In this document: piece after piece, positions 7,872 to 15,662 of the stretch | How the letters are laid out: every line of letters begins with the position of its first letter | How positions within the stretch are numbered: the stretch's first letter is position 1 | Source of the DNA: an uncultured Clostridia bacterium | GTDB lineage: Bacteria > Bacillota > Clostridia > Christensenellales > Borkfalkiaceae | NCBI GenBank assembly: GCA_944336975.1 | Contig: CALVLH010000004.1 | Location: forward strand, 50,846 to 114,845 | Direction of reading: 5' to 3' | Length of the DNA: 64,000 bases | Made by a program: the position numbers and the translations under genes | Notes under the pieces: generated by a model | Seen by the model: the letters and a program-made list of their open reading frames with translations, nothing else | Databases searched by the model: none | Told to the model about the DNA's origin: nothing

Positions 7872-8429
7872 ATGAAAAAAGAGAAAAAAAAGCTGTATCA
7901 CATTGTCTGCGGGATATTGATGCTCGTCTATGGCGCTTTGTTGTTTTTCGCGCCGTTATTCTTCTTTGACGTCAAGGTCGGCGCAAAGGATTTCGACTAT
8001 ATGGTGAGCTATATACAGGCCATTTTCACGCCCGTAAAAACGATCGTATCTTATCGCTTTATCGTGGATCTGTCGCTATGGTCCATATTGGGCGTGGCGC
8101 TGACGGTGCTCTCTCTTTGGCTGATCGCCTATCGTCGGGAAGGCGGAAGGCTATTTCTCATCATAGGGTGCATCATCTTTTTTGTCACGGTATTTATGGC
8201 GAGAGGCTCCGTCAAGGCGGCAGGATGGAGTCGGCTCGAGGCGGATGCGTTTTACAGCTTCGGCATCTGGCTGTTTGCCGCATTCTATGTTCTGGTATTC
8301 GTATATACGTTTGTCATTGCCGCCGTTGAGAAAAAGATTGCCGCCCGCCGTTGGTATCTGGAACACATCGATCAGATGTATCAGACCGACAGCGCCGCAA
8401 CTTCGCCCACAGAGGAGAAAGGGCAGTAA
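7872..8429 (+). CDS. Unknown four-helix membrane protein
   Basis: The 185-residue protein has a basic N-terminus (M-K-K-E-K-K-K) and about four hydrophobic segments (roughly residues 10-33, 62-86, 93-112 and 127-153), with a loop between the first two containing K-D-F-D-Y-M. The polar tail ends in a T/E/K-rich stretch. Base composition is slightly more AT-rich than neighbours. No family was recognised. Together with the 8531 gene it forms a two-gene unit between the promoter at 7733 and the terminator at 8899. Confidence 0.65.
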   Translation: MKKEKKKLYHIVCGILMLVYGALLFFAPLFFFDVKVGAKDFDYMVSYIQAIFTPVKTIVSYRFIVDLSLWSILGVALTVLSLWLIAYRREGGRLFLIIGCIIFFVTVFMARGSVKAAGWSRLEADAFYSFGIWLFAAFYVLVFVYTFVIAAVEKKIAARRWYLEHIDQMYQTDSAATSPTEEKGQ

Positions 8430-8530
8430 AATTCGCCCTGCGCCTCGGGGAAGCCGCTCAGGCGCGGGATGACAAAACGAAGGCGTTTTTGCGGAAAGAT
8501 CAGAAAAAGCAGCAACGGAAAGGGGATTTC

Positions 8531-8869
8531 ATGAAAACTCAAAGAAAGCATAAAATCATTGCGCTGGTCGTGTCTCTGATTCTGGTTGCCGTTCTCGTGT
8601 TGCTGTTCTTTTTGGATACATCGTCGGCATGGGATGCTTATAAAATTTTTTCCTGCGTCGTATGCAGTATCTGGACTGTCTTTCTGCCGCCCGCCGTTTT
8701 ATATTTCGCTTATAAAATGAAAAATTCCGCTCCGGAATACAGCGTAAGGCTGGGGGTCTGTATCGGTGCAGGCTGTTTTATCGGGCTCCTGATCGCGCCC
8801 TATTACGGCGTGAAATCGTATTTGTCAGACCTGAACGCAGTGCGGTATCAGGGCGAAATCATCTGGTAG
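8531..8869 (+). CDS. Unknown small membrane protein, three helices
   Basis: The 112-residue product starts with M-K-T-Q-R-K-H-K and has three predicted helices (about residues 9-28, 37-59 and 74-92). ATG 8531 is preceded by GGAAAGGGG. The frame is open further upstream, but that part lies in the gap after gene 7872 and lacks a better start. No family was recognised. It is likely co-transcribed with the 7872 membrane protein, with a 100-base spacer. Confidence 0.6.
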   Translation: MKTQRKHKIIALVVSLILVAVLVLLFFLDTSSAWDAYKIFSCVVCSIWTVFLPPAVLYFAYKMKNSAPEYSVRLGVCIGAGCFIGLLIAPYYGVKSYLSDLNAVRYQGEIIW

Positions 8870-8898
8870 AAAGATCTGTAAACCGCAGATCGGGCGAT

Positions 8899-8934
8899 AA
8901 AAAGAGCGAAGACGTTAAAATCTTCGCTCTTTTT
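8899..8934 (+). terminator. Intrinsic terminator
   Basis: A 14-bp stem (8899-8912 with 8921-8934) ends in a T-rich tract and lies 30 bases after the 8531 gene's stop. Confidence 0.9.
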
Positions 8935-8944
8935 GTTTTTTCTT

Positions 8945-8965
8945 TGGTGCACCCGGCGGAAATCG
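8945..8965 (-). pseudogene. Detached 3' end of tRNA-Arg
   Basis: The 3' 15 bases of the tRNA-Arg gene including CCA (minus strand) recur here, together with the preceding T-run: 8941-8959 matches 9272-9290 on the plus strand, and AATCG follows after one extra or missing G. Both copies abut a terminator hairpin. The 310 bases between the copies hold no gene. Confidence 0.75.
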
Positions 8966-9242
8966 CCCCCGTGGCGGTGCGCTCCGGCGAACAGTCCGCA
9001 GGACTGTTCGGACTTCGGAAAACACAAACGCGAAAACAAACTTTTACGTCCTTCGTCCGTTTGCTCCCGCAAACGCCTCCGCGTCGCGGCAGGGCAAAAA
9101 AGGCGGGCGTGCGGAGAACGCGCCCGCCGCGCCGCCTGTGCCCGCCGCTCCTTTTCCCGAAAAAATCCGTGTCGGCTTTTTTCGGGAGAGAGATGAATGT
9201 CTTAAAAAACTTCCCTCCGACGTTCGGGAAATCGACCAAAGA
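8966..9242. other. Gene-free interval between the two tRNA 3' copies
   Basis: No convincing gene is present. The only clear structure is a perfect 10-bp inverted repeat at 8988-8997 and 9001-9010 with a three-base loop and no T-tract. The rest is GC-rich with A/T islands near 9010-9045 and 9165-9240. Confidence 0.55.
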
Positions 9243-9272
9243 AAAAAAGGCAGCCGTAAAACTGCCTTTTTT
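9243..9272 (-). terminator. Terminator of the tRNA-Arg gene
   Basis: An 11-bp stem (9243-9253 with 9262-9272) lies three bases beyond the tRNA CCA end on the minus strand, with a run of T on that strand. Confidence 0.85.
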
Positions 9273-9275
9273 CTT

Positions 9276-9352
9276 TGGTGCACCCGGCGGGAATCGAACC
9301 CACAACCTTCGCCGTCGGAGGGCGACACTCTATCCAATTGCGCTACGGATGC
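9276..9352 (-). tRNA. tRNA-Arg (anticodon CCG)
   Basis: The minus strand folds into a full cloverleaf. The acceptor GCATCCG pairs with CGGGTGC, the anticodon stem is TCGCC/GGCGA around the loop CTCCGAC, and the T-arm contains GTGGG-TTCGATT-CCCGC. CCA is encoded. The loop gives anticodon CCG, reading CGG codons. An extended -10 box (TGG then TATAAT at 9369-9374) lies about 17 bases upstream. Confidence 0.95.
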
Positions 9353-9395
9353 GTCCGTTACAACGCTTATTATACCACAACCCGCGCAAAAATGC

Positions 9396-9424
9396 TTTAT
9401 ATTTTTATGCGAATATGGTATAAT
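9396..9424 (+). promoter_or_regulatory. Promoter for mnmA, divergent from the tRNA
   Basis: TTTATA, 17-base spacer, TATAAT (9419-9424) with an extended TG motif; the ATG is 30 bases further on. Confidence 0.65.
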
Positions 9425-9453
9425 TTTAGAAAATTTTTCAAAAGGAATGCGTT

Positions 9454-10551
9454 ATGCCGCAAAAAACCGTCGTCGTGGGCATGAGCGGGGGAGTGGACAG
9501 CTCCGTCGCCGCCCTTCTATTGAAACAACAGGGATACCGCGTCGTCGGGCTGTTCATGGTCAACTGGGAGGAATCGGACGAGAACGGCTGCTGTACCGCC
9601 GAAGAGGATTTCGAGGACGTCCGCCGCGTATGCGGACTTCTGGACATTCCTTATTTTACCGTCAATTTCGCCAAAGAATATATGGACCGCGTCTTTTCCT
9701 ATTTTCTCTCCGAATACCGCGCGGGCAGAACGCCCAATCCCGATGTTTTATGCAACCGCGAGATCAAGTTCGGCCCCTTCAAGCAGTATGCGAAGGAGCT
9801 GGGCGCGGATTATATCGCGACGGGGCATTATTGCGGCATTTCTCACGAAAACGGCGTTCATCGCCTCCTCAAAGCGCGCGATCGGGGAAAAGATCAGACG
9901 TATTTTCTCAATCAACTCTCACAAGAACAGCTTTCCGACGTGCTCTTTCCGCTCGCCGACCTTGAAAAGCCGCAGGTGCGGGCAATCGCGGACGAATACT
10001 CGCTCGCGACGGCGCGGAAAAAGGATTCGACGGGCATCTGCTTCATCGGCGAGCGCAATTTCCGCAAATTTTTGCAGACCTATCTCCCCGCGCGGCCGGG
10101 GAAGATCCTCACTCTGGACGGGGAAGAGGTGGGGGAACATCTCGGGCTCATGTATTATACGCTCGGTCAGCGCCGCGGGCTTGATCTCGGCGGGAAAAAG
10201 GGCGAGGACGGCAGGTGGTTTGTCGTGAAAAAGGACTTGTCCTCGAACACGCTCTTTGTCTCGCACGGGGACGAATCGCCCCTCTATTCGGACGGCTGTG
10301 ACGTGGAAGGCATGAATTTCATTCCCTTCCCGCCCGAAGAAAAGGAGTTTTCCTGCAAGGCGAAATTCCGCTACCGTCAGGGCGAACAGGGCGTAACGGT
10401 GATAAGGACGGGGAAGGATACCCTGCGCATCTTTTTCGACGAACCGCAGCGCGCCGTGACGGAAGGGCAGTACGCCGTATTGTACGACGAGCGGCAGTGC
10501 CTGGGCGGCGGCGTGATCGTCTCTTCCTTCCGCAAGGGCGAGTTGCTCTGA
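9454..10551 (+). CDS. mnmA: tRNA-specific 2-thiouridylase MnmA
   Basis: This 365-residue enzyme thiolates U34 of tRNA-Lys, -Glu and -Gln using sulfur relayed from a cysteine desulfurase, with ATP activation. The PP-loop S-G-G-V-D-S-S is at residues 11-17. The catalytic cysteines are Cys100 (in V-L-C-N-R-E-I-K-F) and Cys196 (in G-I-C-F-I-G-E-R). Length and domain order (N-type ATP pyrophosphatase, central domain, C-terminal beta-barrel) match the family. An unusual C-C-T-A-E-E-D segment near residue 50 matches the nucleotide-binding region of other MnmA proteins. Confidence 0.95.
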   Translation: MPQKTVVVGMSGGVDSSVAALLLKQQGYRVVGLFMVNWEESDENGCCTAEEDFEDVRRVCGLLDIPYFTVNFAKEYMDRVFSYFLSEYRAGRTPNPDVLCNREIKFGPFKQYAKELGADYIATGHYCGISHENGVHRLLKARDRGKDQTYFLNQLSQEQLSDVLFPLADLEKPQVRAIADEYSLATARKKDSTGICFIGERNFRKFLQTYLPARPGKILTLDGEEVGEHLGLMYYTLGQRRGLDLGGKKGEDGRWFVVKKDLSSNTLFVSHGDESPLYSDGCDVEGMNFIPFPPEEKEFSCKAKFRYRQGEQGVTVIRTGKDTLRIFFDEPQRAVTEGQYAVLYDERQCLGGGVIVSSFRKGELL

Positions 10552-10606
10552 TCGTTTCGCGCCGCGACGGCGCGGGATAAGTATAAATATTTTATAATGC
10601 GTCAAT

Positions 10607-10634
10607 AACCCTTCGCGAAGAAAAGCGGAGGGTT
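10607..10634 (+). promoter_or_regulatory. Leader hairpin covering the spoIIR ribosome-binding site
   Basis: AACCCTTCGC (10607-10616) pairs with GCGGAGGGTT (10625-10634) with one G-U pair and an 8-base loop. The 3' strand contains the Shine-Dalgarno GGAGGG for ATG 10641. It could hide the site or act as a weak terminator after mnmA; a -10-like TATAAT lies just upstream at about 10592. Confidence 0.6.
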
Positions 10635-10640
10635 AATTTT

Positions 10641-11168
10641 ATGAAAAAAATAGCGGTATGCGCCCTGCTAGCAGTCGCATTGATCGCGGCGGTGTTTGCA
10701 TTCGGGACGGCGGAAACAGGCGCGGTCGGGCAGGGGGAGTATCTGCGTATCCACATCCGCGCCAATTCCAACGGCAAAGAGGATCAGGCGGTCAAATATC
10801 TCGTGCGGGACGCGGTGGTGGAATATCTCACGCCCGTCGTCGCGGAATGCGGGACGAAGGAAGCGGCGATGGCGGCGCTGAACGGCGCGCTGGACGGCGC
10901 GGCGCTCGCGGCGGAGCGGGTGCTGGAAGCGAACGGATTTTCGTACGGCGCGCGGGCGAGCGTGCGGCGGGAGGAATTCCCGACGCGCGTCTACGACGGC
11001 GTGACCTTGTCGGCGGGCGTCTACGACGCGCTCATCGTGGAACTGGGTACGGGCGAGGGGGATAACTGGTGGTGCGTGGTGTATCCGCCCCTGTGCTTTA
11101 CGAGCGGCGGCGGGAACGTCGTCTATCGCTCCAAGATCGCCGAGATCATAAGAAACTTTTTCGCATAG
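10641..11168 (+). CDS. spoIIR: Stage II sporulation protein R
   Basis: The 175-residue secreted signalling protein of the forespore triggers SpoIIGA to process pro-sigma-E in the mother cell. A signal peptide or anchor (residues 1-25) is followed by the family core: L-R-I-H-I-R-A-N-S-N, K-Y-L-V-R-D, E-F-P-T-R-V-Y and the diagnostic N-W-W-C-V-V-Y-P-P-L-C-F. The match is strong over the full length. It is the first of three sporulation or germination genes here (spoIIR, sleB, ypeB). Confidence 0.95.
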   Translation: MKKIAVCALLAVALIAAVFAFGTAETGAVGQGEYLRIHIRANSNGKEDQAVKYLVRDAVVEYLTPVVAECGTKEAAMAALNGALDGAALAAERVLEANGFSYGARASVRREEFPTRVYDGVTLSAGVYDALIVELGTGEGDNWWCVVYPPLCFTSGGGNVVYRSKIAEIIRNFFA

Positions 11169-11208
11169 TCCGCAAAAAACTGCAAACAATACGGACAGGA
11201 GGAAAAGT

Positions 11209-11940
11209 ATGAGAAAAATCATGGCAATCGGCGTGCTTTCGCTCGTCCTCGCGGCGTCCGCCGCGGCGGCAACGGTCGGCATCGCGCATTCCGCACCCGT
11301 CGCGGAGACGGCGCAGACGGCGATCGTCGAGGCGGCCGTGCTCCGTCAGGGAAGTACGGGCGGAGAAGTGAAAGAGGTACAGCGCAGGCTGAAACAGTGG
11401 GGATATTATTCGGGAGCGGTCGACGGCATTTTCGGCTCGGGAACGCGTGCGGCGGTCGTATCCTTTCAGAAGAAAAACGGACTGACCGCGGACGGAGTCG
11501 TCGGGAAGGCGACTTACGCCGCGCTCGGCATGAACGATTCGTATAACGCGCTCAATCAGGGCGGCTCTTCGGGGACGGCGGGGTATTCCTCGTCCGATCT
11601 TTACCTCATGGCAAAGGCGATCTATGCCGAAGGCAGGGGGGAGAGTTATACAGGGCAGGTCGCCATCGGCGCGGTCATCATGAACCGCGTCAAAAGTCCT
11701 TCCTTTCCCAATACCATCGCGGGCGTCATCTATCAGAAGGGCGCGTTCACCGCGGTGGACGACGGGCAGATCAATCTCGAACCCAACGAGACGGCGTACA
11801 GCGCGGCGCGCGACGCCATGAACGGATGGGATCCGACGTACGGATGCCTATATTACTACAATCCCGCCGTGGCGACGAGTTCGTGGATCTTCACGCGGGA
11901 AACGGTGACGGTGATCGGCAAGCACGTCTTTGCCATTTAA
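11209..11940 (+). CDS. sleB: Spore cortex-lytic enzyme SleB (peptidoglycan-binding plus Hydrolase_2)
   Basis: SleB degrades cortex peptidoglycan during germination as a lytic transglycosylase. The 243-residue protein has a signal peptide (about 1-27), a PG_binding_1 repeat (about 44-106; L-R-Q-G-S-x-G...V-V-G-K-A-T-Y-A-A-L-G) and the SleB/CwlJ catalytic domain (about 128-243), with the conserved acid in Y-A-E-G-R-G-E and the end W-I-F-T-R-E-T-V-T-V-I-G-K-H-V-F. The ribosome site AGGAGG is strong. It is directly followed by ypeB, the usual partner, 9 bases after its stop. Confidence 0.93.
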   Translation: MRKIMAIGVLSLVLAASAAAATVGIAHSAPVAETAQTAIVEAAVLRQGSTGGEVKEVQRRLKQWGYYSGAVDGIFGSGTRAAVVSFQKKNGLTADGVVGKATYAALGMNDSYNALNQGGSSGTAGYSSSDLYLMAKAIYAEGRGESYTGQVAIGAVIMNRVKSPSFPNTIAGVIYQKGAFTAVDDGQINLEPNETAYSAARDAMNGWDPTYGCLYYYNPAVATSSWIFTRETVTVIGKHVFAI

Positions 11941-11949
11941 GGAGGGGAT

Positions 11950-13689
11950 ATGGAAGAGAAAAACATCGGCAAGAACACATCGAGCGGCGCGGAAAAGGTG
12001 GAAGCGATCGCCCGCGGAGCGAATGAAGCGGAGAAGAAGATCGCGCGGACGGAAAAACAGGCCGTTCGCGCTTCGAAGAAGGCGGAAAAGAAAGCCGCGG
12101 AAGCGAAAAAGCGCGCGGAAAAAGCGGCAAAAAAGGCGGAAAAACAGGCGGAGAAGATCGTCCGCAGCGAGATGACCGCCGCGGACGCTGCAGGAGAAGA
12201 GCGCCGCATCGCGGAGCGCGAGAAGCGGGAAAAACTCGCCCTCAAAGCACAGCGCCGCGAAGCGGAGGAAAAGGCACGGGAAGAAAAGATGAAACAGCGC
12301 GAGGAAGACCGCAAACAGCGGGAAAAGGAACGCGAAAAAAAGCAGCGGGAAAAGCGGCGCGAACACGCGCCCGGGTTCGGCGGCTGGCTGGCGGCGACGA
12401 TCGCGCTCGGAACGGCGTGTCTCGCCCTGACCACGGTCGTGACGGTCGGCTCCATGCGCATGAACGATATGCTGGCGGGAGAGACGGACGATTACCGTTC
12501 CGCACTCTATGAAATGGCGTCCGTTTCCGAACAGATGGAGGACAATCTGGAAAAACTGAGCGTATCCGACGGCGCGGACGAACAGCGCCGTCTGCTGACC
12601 GAGGTATTGGTGGACAGTGCGCTCATGGAGGGCATCCTCGAGCGCTTCCCCGTCGATCAGGCGACGGCGACGGACATCTCCGCCTTTCTGAACAGGACGA
12701 ACTCTTACGCCCGCACCCTGCTCAACCGCCTTGCGGGCGGCGGGGCGCTCGCGTCGTCCGAACGCGCGGCGCTCCAATACCTGCATACCGTCAACAGCGG
12801 GCTTTACCGCGAGCTTTCTCAGCTCTCGTCGCAGATGACGGATGCCGAGCTCCGCGCTTTCCTCGACGGCGAAGAGGGGACGGTGAGCGACTCTTTCGGC
12901 AAGATGGGCAAGGGGACGCAGGTCAAGCCCGCCGACGGCTCGGACGCGCCCTTCGCGCAGGAGGGTAACGTGGGCAAAAACCGCCTCACCGACCTGGAAG
13001 AGATCTCCTCTTCCCGCGCGGAGGAATTGCTCGGAGAGTACTTCTCTTCTTCCCGCGTGCGCGACGTGAAATACACGGGCGACGCGGTGAACGGGGAAGC
13101 GGCGTGCTACAATTTCACCTTCGTGCAACAGGACGGCGCGGAGGCGTTCGCGCAGATCACGAAAAGGGGCGGAAAACTCGTCTTCTTCCGCTCGTATGCG
13201 CCTTGTGCCGATAAGAATTTCGACCTTGCCGCCTGCGACGCGCTGGCGCGGGAATTCCTCGGCAAGCTGGGCATGGACGGCATGGAAGCGGTCTGGACGA
13301 GCGAAGCGGGAAACGCCGCGGAGATCGCCTACGTCTGCCTGCACGACGGCGCGCGCGTATATTCGGACATGGTACGCGTCTCCGTCTGCGAGGGCAAGGG
13401 CTGCGTCACGGGCATGGACGCCTCGTCCTATCTGATGAATCACACCGCGGCGCGCATATTTGAGGCGGGTATGTCCGAGGCGGCGGCACGGGAGAAACTT
13501 TCTTCCGAACTGGAAGTCATCTCCTGTCACCGCGCGATCGTGCCCCTGAACGGGGCGGAAGTGTCCGCGTACGAATTTGAATGCAGGAGCGGAGAGGGGA
13601 AATATATCGTCTATCTCGACGCCCTCACGGGCGCGGAAGTACAGGTCTACTGCGTGCGCGAAGGGGAGCAGGGGCGCTTCCTTCGCTGA
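11950..13689 (+). CDS. ypeB: YpeB-like germination protein with long charged N-terminal extension
   Basis: YpeB is needed for SleB stability and localisation in the spore. The family normally has a short N-terminus, one membrane anchor and about 400 exported residues. This 579-residue version carries about 140 extra residues rich in K, E, R and A (blocks such as K-K-A-E-K-K-A-A-E and R-E-K-E-R-E-K-K-Q) before the anchor at about 146-170. The extension should be a long single or coiled helix on the cytoplasmic (forespore) side. The exported part keeps the YpeB pattern, including PepSY-like blocks near the C-terminus. It is in an operon with sleB (AAGGAGGGG site). Confidence 0.87.
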   Translation: MEEKNIGKNTSSGAEKVEAIARGANEAEKKIARTEKQAVRASKKAEKKAAEAKKRAEKAAKKAEKQAEKIVRSEMTAADAAGEERRIAEREKREKLALKAQRREAEEKAREEKMKQREEDRKQREKEREKKQREKRREHAPGFGGWLAATIALGTACLALTTVVTVGSMRMNDMLAGETDDYRSALYEMASVSEQMEDNLEKLSVSDGADEQRRLLTEVLVDSALMEGILERFPVDQATATDISAFLNRTNSYARTLLNRLAGGGALASSERAALQYLHTVNSGLYRELSQLSSQMTDAELRAFLDGEEGTVSDSFGKMGKGTQVKPADGSDAPFAQEGNVGKNRLTDLEEISSSRAEELLGEYFSSSRVRDVKYTGDAVNGEAACYNFTFVQQDGAEAFAQITKRGGKLVFFRSYAPCADKNFDLAACDALAREFLGKLGMDGMEAVWTSEAGNAAEIAYVCLHDGARVYSDMVRVSVCEGKGCVTGMDASSYLMNHTAARIFEAGMSEAAAREKLSSELEVISCHRAIVPLNGAEVSAYEFECRSGEGKYIVYLDALTGAEVQVYCVREGEQGRFLR

Positions 13690-13736
13690 GACGCCCGGAC
13701 GCCGAACGGCGCGGGAGACCTTGCGCGCGGACAGCT

Positions 13737-13770
13737 AAAAAGCCGAACGTCGTCTGACGTTCGGCTTTTT
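13737..13770 (+). terminator. Terminator of the spoIIR-sleB-ypeB region
   Basis: A 15-bp stem (13737-13751 with 13756-13770) with a 4-base loop ends in five T. It is symmetric enough to work in both directions. Confidence 0.9.
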
Positions 13771-13926
13771 AAAATGAGAAAAAATATGGGTAGTGTAAAC
13801 GTGTTCGGGCAGACGGCGCGCACGCCGTCGATGCTGTCTTATTATATCCGTTTTCCCTTCCGATGTCAAGCGTTTGCAAGAGGGGCGGAGGGCGAAGGTG
13901 AAATTTTTGCGGCGCGGAGAATTTCC

Positions 13927-13955
13927 TTGCCAAATGTCGGAATTTGTAATAAAAT
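13927..13955 (+). promoter_or_regulatory. Promoter for trmL
   Basis: TTGCCA, 17-base spacer, TAAAAT (13950-13955), 31 bases before ATG 13986. Confidence 0.7.
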
Positions 13956-13985
13956 GGAGAAAACGGAAAAGACGGAGAAGGAAAG

Positions 13986-14477
13986 ATGTTTCACGTGGTA
14001 CTTGTTGAGCCGGAGATCCCGCAGAACGCGGGCAACATCGCCCGCACCTGCGCGGCGACGGGGTGCGTTCTGCATCTCGTGCGCCCGCTCGGGTTCGAGG
14101 TGACGGACAAATATCTCAAACGCGCGGGTCTGGATTACTGGCATCTCGTGGACGTGCGTTATCACGACAGTTTCGCGGAACTGGAAAGAGAGAATCCTGC
14201 GGCGGATTTCTATTTCTTTACCACCAAGGCGCATAAGGTCTATTCGGAAGCGCGCTTCAATGAAGGGGATTTTCTCGTGTTCGGGAAGGAGACGCGCGGG
14301 CTGGACGAAGATCTGCTCGTCGCGCACGCGGAGAACTGTCTGCGCATCCCGATGATCGAAGAGAGCCGCTCGCTCAATCTGAGCAATTCTGTTGCGATTG
14401 CGGTGTATGAGGGGCTGAGACAGAACGGCTTCGGTGCGCTCGTCACCAAAGGCGAACTGCACCGCCTCAAATGGTAA
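13986..14477 (+). CDS. trmL: tRNA (cytidine(34)-2'-O)-methyltransferase TrmL
   Basis: The 163-residue SPOUT enzyme methylates the 2'-OH of wobble C34/cmnm5U34 in tRNA-Leu species. Diagnostic blocks are E-P-E-I-P-Q-N-A-G-N-I-A-R-T at the start, L-V-F-G-K-E-T-R-G-L in the middle, and the knot motif R-S-L-N-L-S-N-S-V-A near the end. Length is normal. The next gene's ATG overlaps its last codons, so the two are translationally coupled. Confidence 0.93.
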   Translation: MFHVVLVEPEIPQNAGNIARTCAATGCVLHLVRPLGFEVTDKYLKRAGLDYWHLVDVRYHDSFAELERENPAADFYFFTTKAHKVYSEARFNEGDFLVFGKETRGLDEDLLVAHAENCLRIPMIEESRSLNLSNSVAIAVYEGLRQNGFGALVTKGELHRLKW

Positions 14478-15583
14478 AAAGGAGGCGCGGTCGGCGCGCC
14501 GCCGCGGTCCTTCTGGCGGCAGTCACGGCCGCCGTCCTCGTCCTGTGTTCGATGTTTCCGCTGTTGCGTGCCGCTCCCGACGTGCTTGCGGGTACGGCGA
14601 GCGATCTGATCGTCTGTGCGTGGTCGGACGGCACGCGCACCCGCGAGACATATTCCGAGGCATACGCTGCCCTGACGGGGATCTCCTCCGACGGGACGTC
14701 GCTTGAATTTTCCCGCGGCGCTCTGCGCGGAAAAGCGGCGACGGGGGACGCGTTCCGCGAAGCCTATCGCGTGCTGACGCAGGGCACGCTCGCAGAATTG
14801 CTCGCGTTGCGTATTTCGGGCGAAAGCCGCCTCGAACTTGCCGCTCTTTTCCGCGAGTATTCCGAGACGGTATGGTATTCGGGCGAATATTTCCGCTGGC
14901 AAGGGTGGAGCGTGAGCGTTGCGAAAGATCGCAGCGCGCGAGAACTCGTGATGCTTTCGGGGGAGGTCGGTTCTGCGCTTAGGGAAACGGGCGCGTCCGT
15001 TCTCGTTCTTCGCGAGGGGAGCCGTGCGGATGCGGCGGCGTTTTGCCGAAGCCGCGTGACCGAGGTCGTTGCCGAAGGGGATTATCTGTTTGAGGATGGC
15101 GCATTATACGAGCATACCGCCGCGGGGCTTGCGCTGGTTGCGGCGCTTCCCGACGTCGTGAGTCTGACCGTGCGGGAGGACGCGATGTTTCTGCGGGAAG
15201 GGGCGCTTTCGCCCTGCCGCGCGTTGGAAGAACTGGTTTTGCCCTTTCTCGGTACGGCGCGGGTGCCGTACGAAGGGGACAGCGGCGATCTCGGCGCGTT
15301 GTTCGCGCGTACGGACGGAGGATACGACGTTCCCGCCTCGCTGGGAAGGGTAATGATCCTGAGCGGACAGATACGGGATTGTGCTTTCGCGGGATGTTCG
15401 TCTCTGATCTCGATTGACCTGTGCGGAATCCCTGCCGAAGCGGTCAACCGCCAGGCGTTTCCGGGGTGCGATTCGTTGTCTTTTCTGCACACGGAGCAAG
15501 CCGATCCCGATCTTCCCGAGGGATTTTCCCGACGGGAGGAAAAATGCGGGTGTTTCGTCTTTTTTCGCGCGGACGAGGTATGA
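14471..15583 (+). CDS. Unknown exported protein with BspA-like leucine-rich end
   Basis: The 370-residue protein starts M-V-K-R-R-R-G-R-R followed by a hydrophobic segment (about 11-32), so it is membrane-anchored or secreted. The middle contains short hydrophobic strand repeats (L-V-M-L-S, V-L-V-L, V-V-S-L-T-V, L-E-E-L-V-L). The last 80 residues contain I-R-D-C-A-F-A-G-C-S-S-L and A-F-P-G-C-D-S-L, the unit of LRR_5 (BspA) repeats, suggesting a degenerate leucine-rich repeat fold. It overlaps trmL by 7 bases. Function unknown. Confidence 0.65.
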   Translation: MVKRRRGRRAAAVLLAAVTAAVLVLCSMFPLLRAAPDVLAGTASDLIVCAWSDGTRTRETYSEAYAALTGISSDGTSLEFSRGALRGKAATGDAFREAYRVLTQGTLAELLALRISGESRLELAALFREYSETVWYSGEYFRWQGWSVSVAKDRSARELVMLSGEVGSALRETGASVLVLREGSRADAAAFCRSRVTEVVAEGDYLFEDGALYEHTAAGLALVAALPDVVSLTVREDAMFLREGALSPCRALEELVLPFLGTARVPYEGDSGDLGALFARTDGGYDVPASLGRVMILSGQIRDCAFAGCSSLISIDLCGIPAEAVNRQAFPGCDSLSFLHTEQADPDLPEGFSRREEKCGCFVFFRADEV

Positions 15584-15600
15584 CGGTCGGGCGAGGCTGT

Positions 15601-15629
15601 TTGACAAACGGTCGCATTTGTGATAGCAT
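15601..15629 (+). promoter_or_regulatory. Promoter for cardiolipin synthase
   Basis: TTGACA (15601-15606), 17-base spacer, TAGCAT (15624-15629), 34 bases before the GTG start. Confidence 0.7.
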
Positions 15630-15662
15630 ATTGGCGTAAAATCATACGGGACGGACAGATCT

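Noticed and set aside
8933-9196. Open frame in the tRNA-scar interval
   Set aside because: It starts within the terminator T-run and crosses the tRNA fragment; no ribosome site or family.
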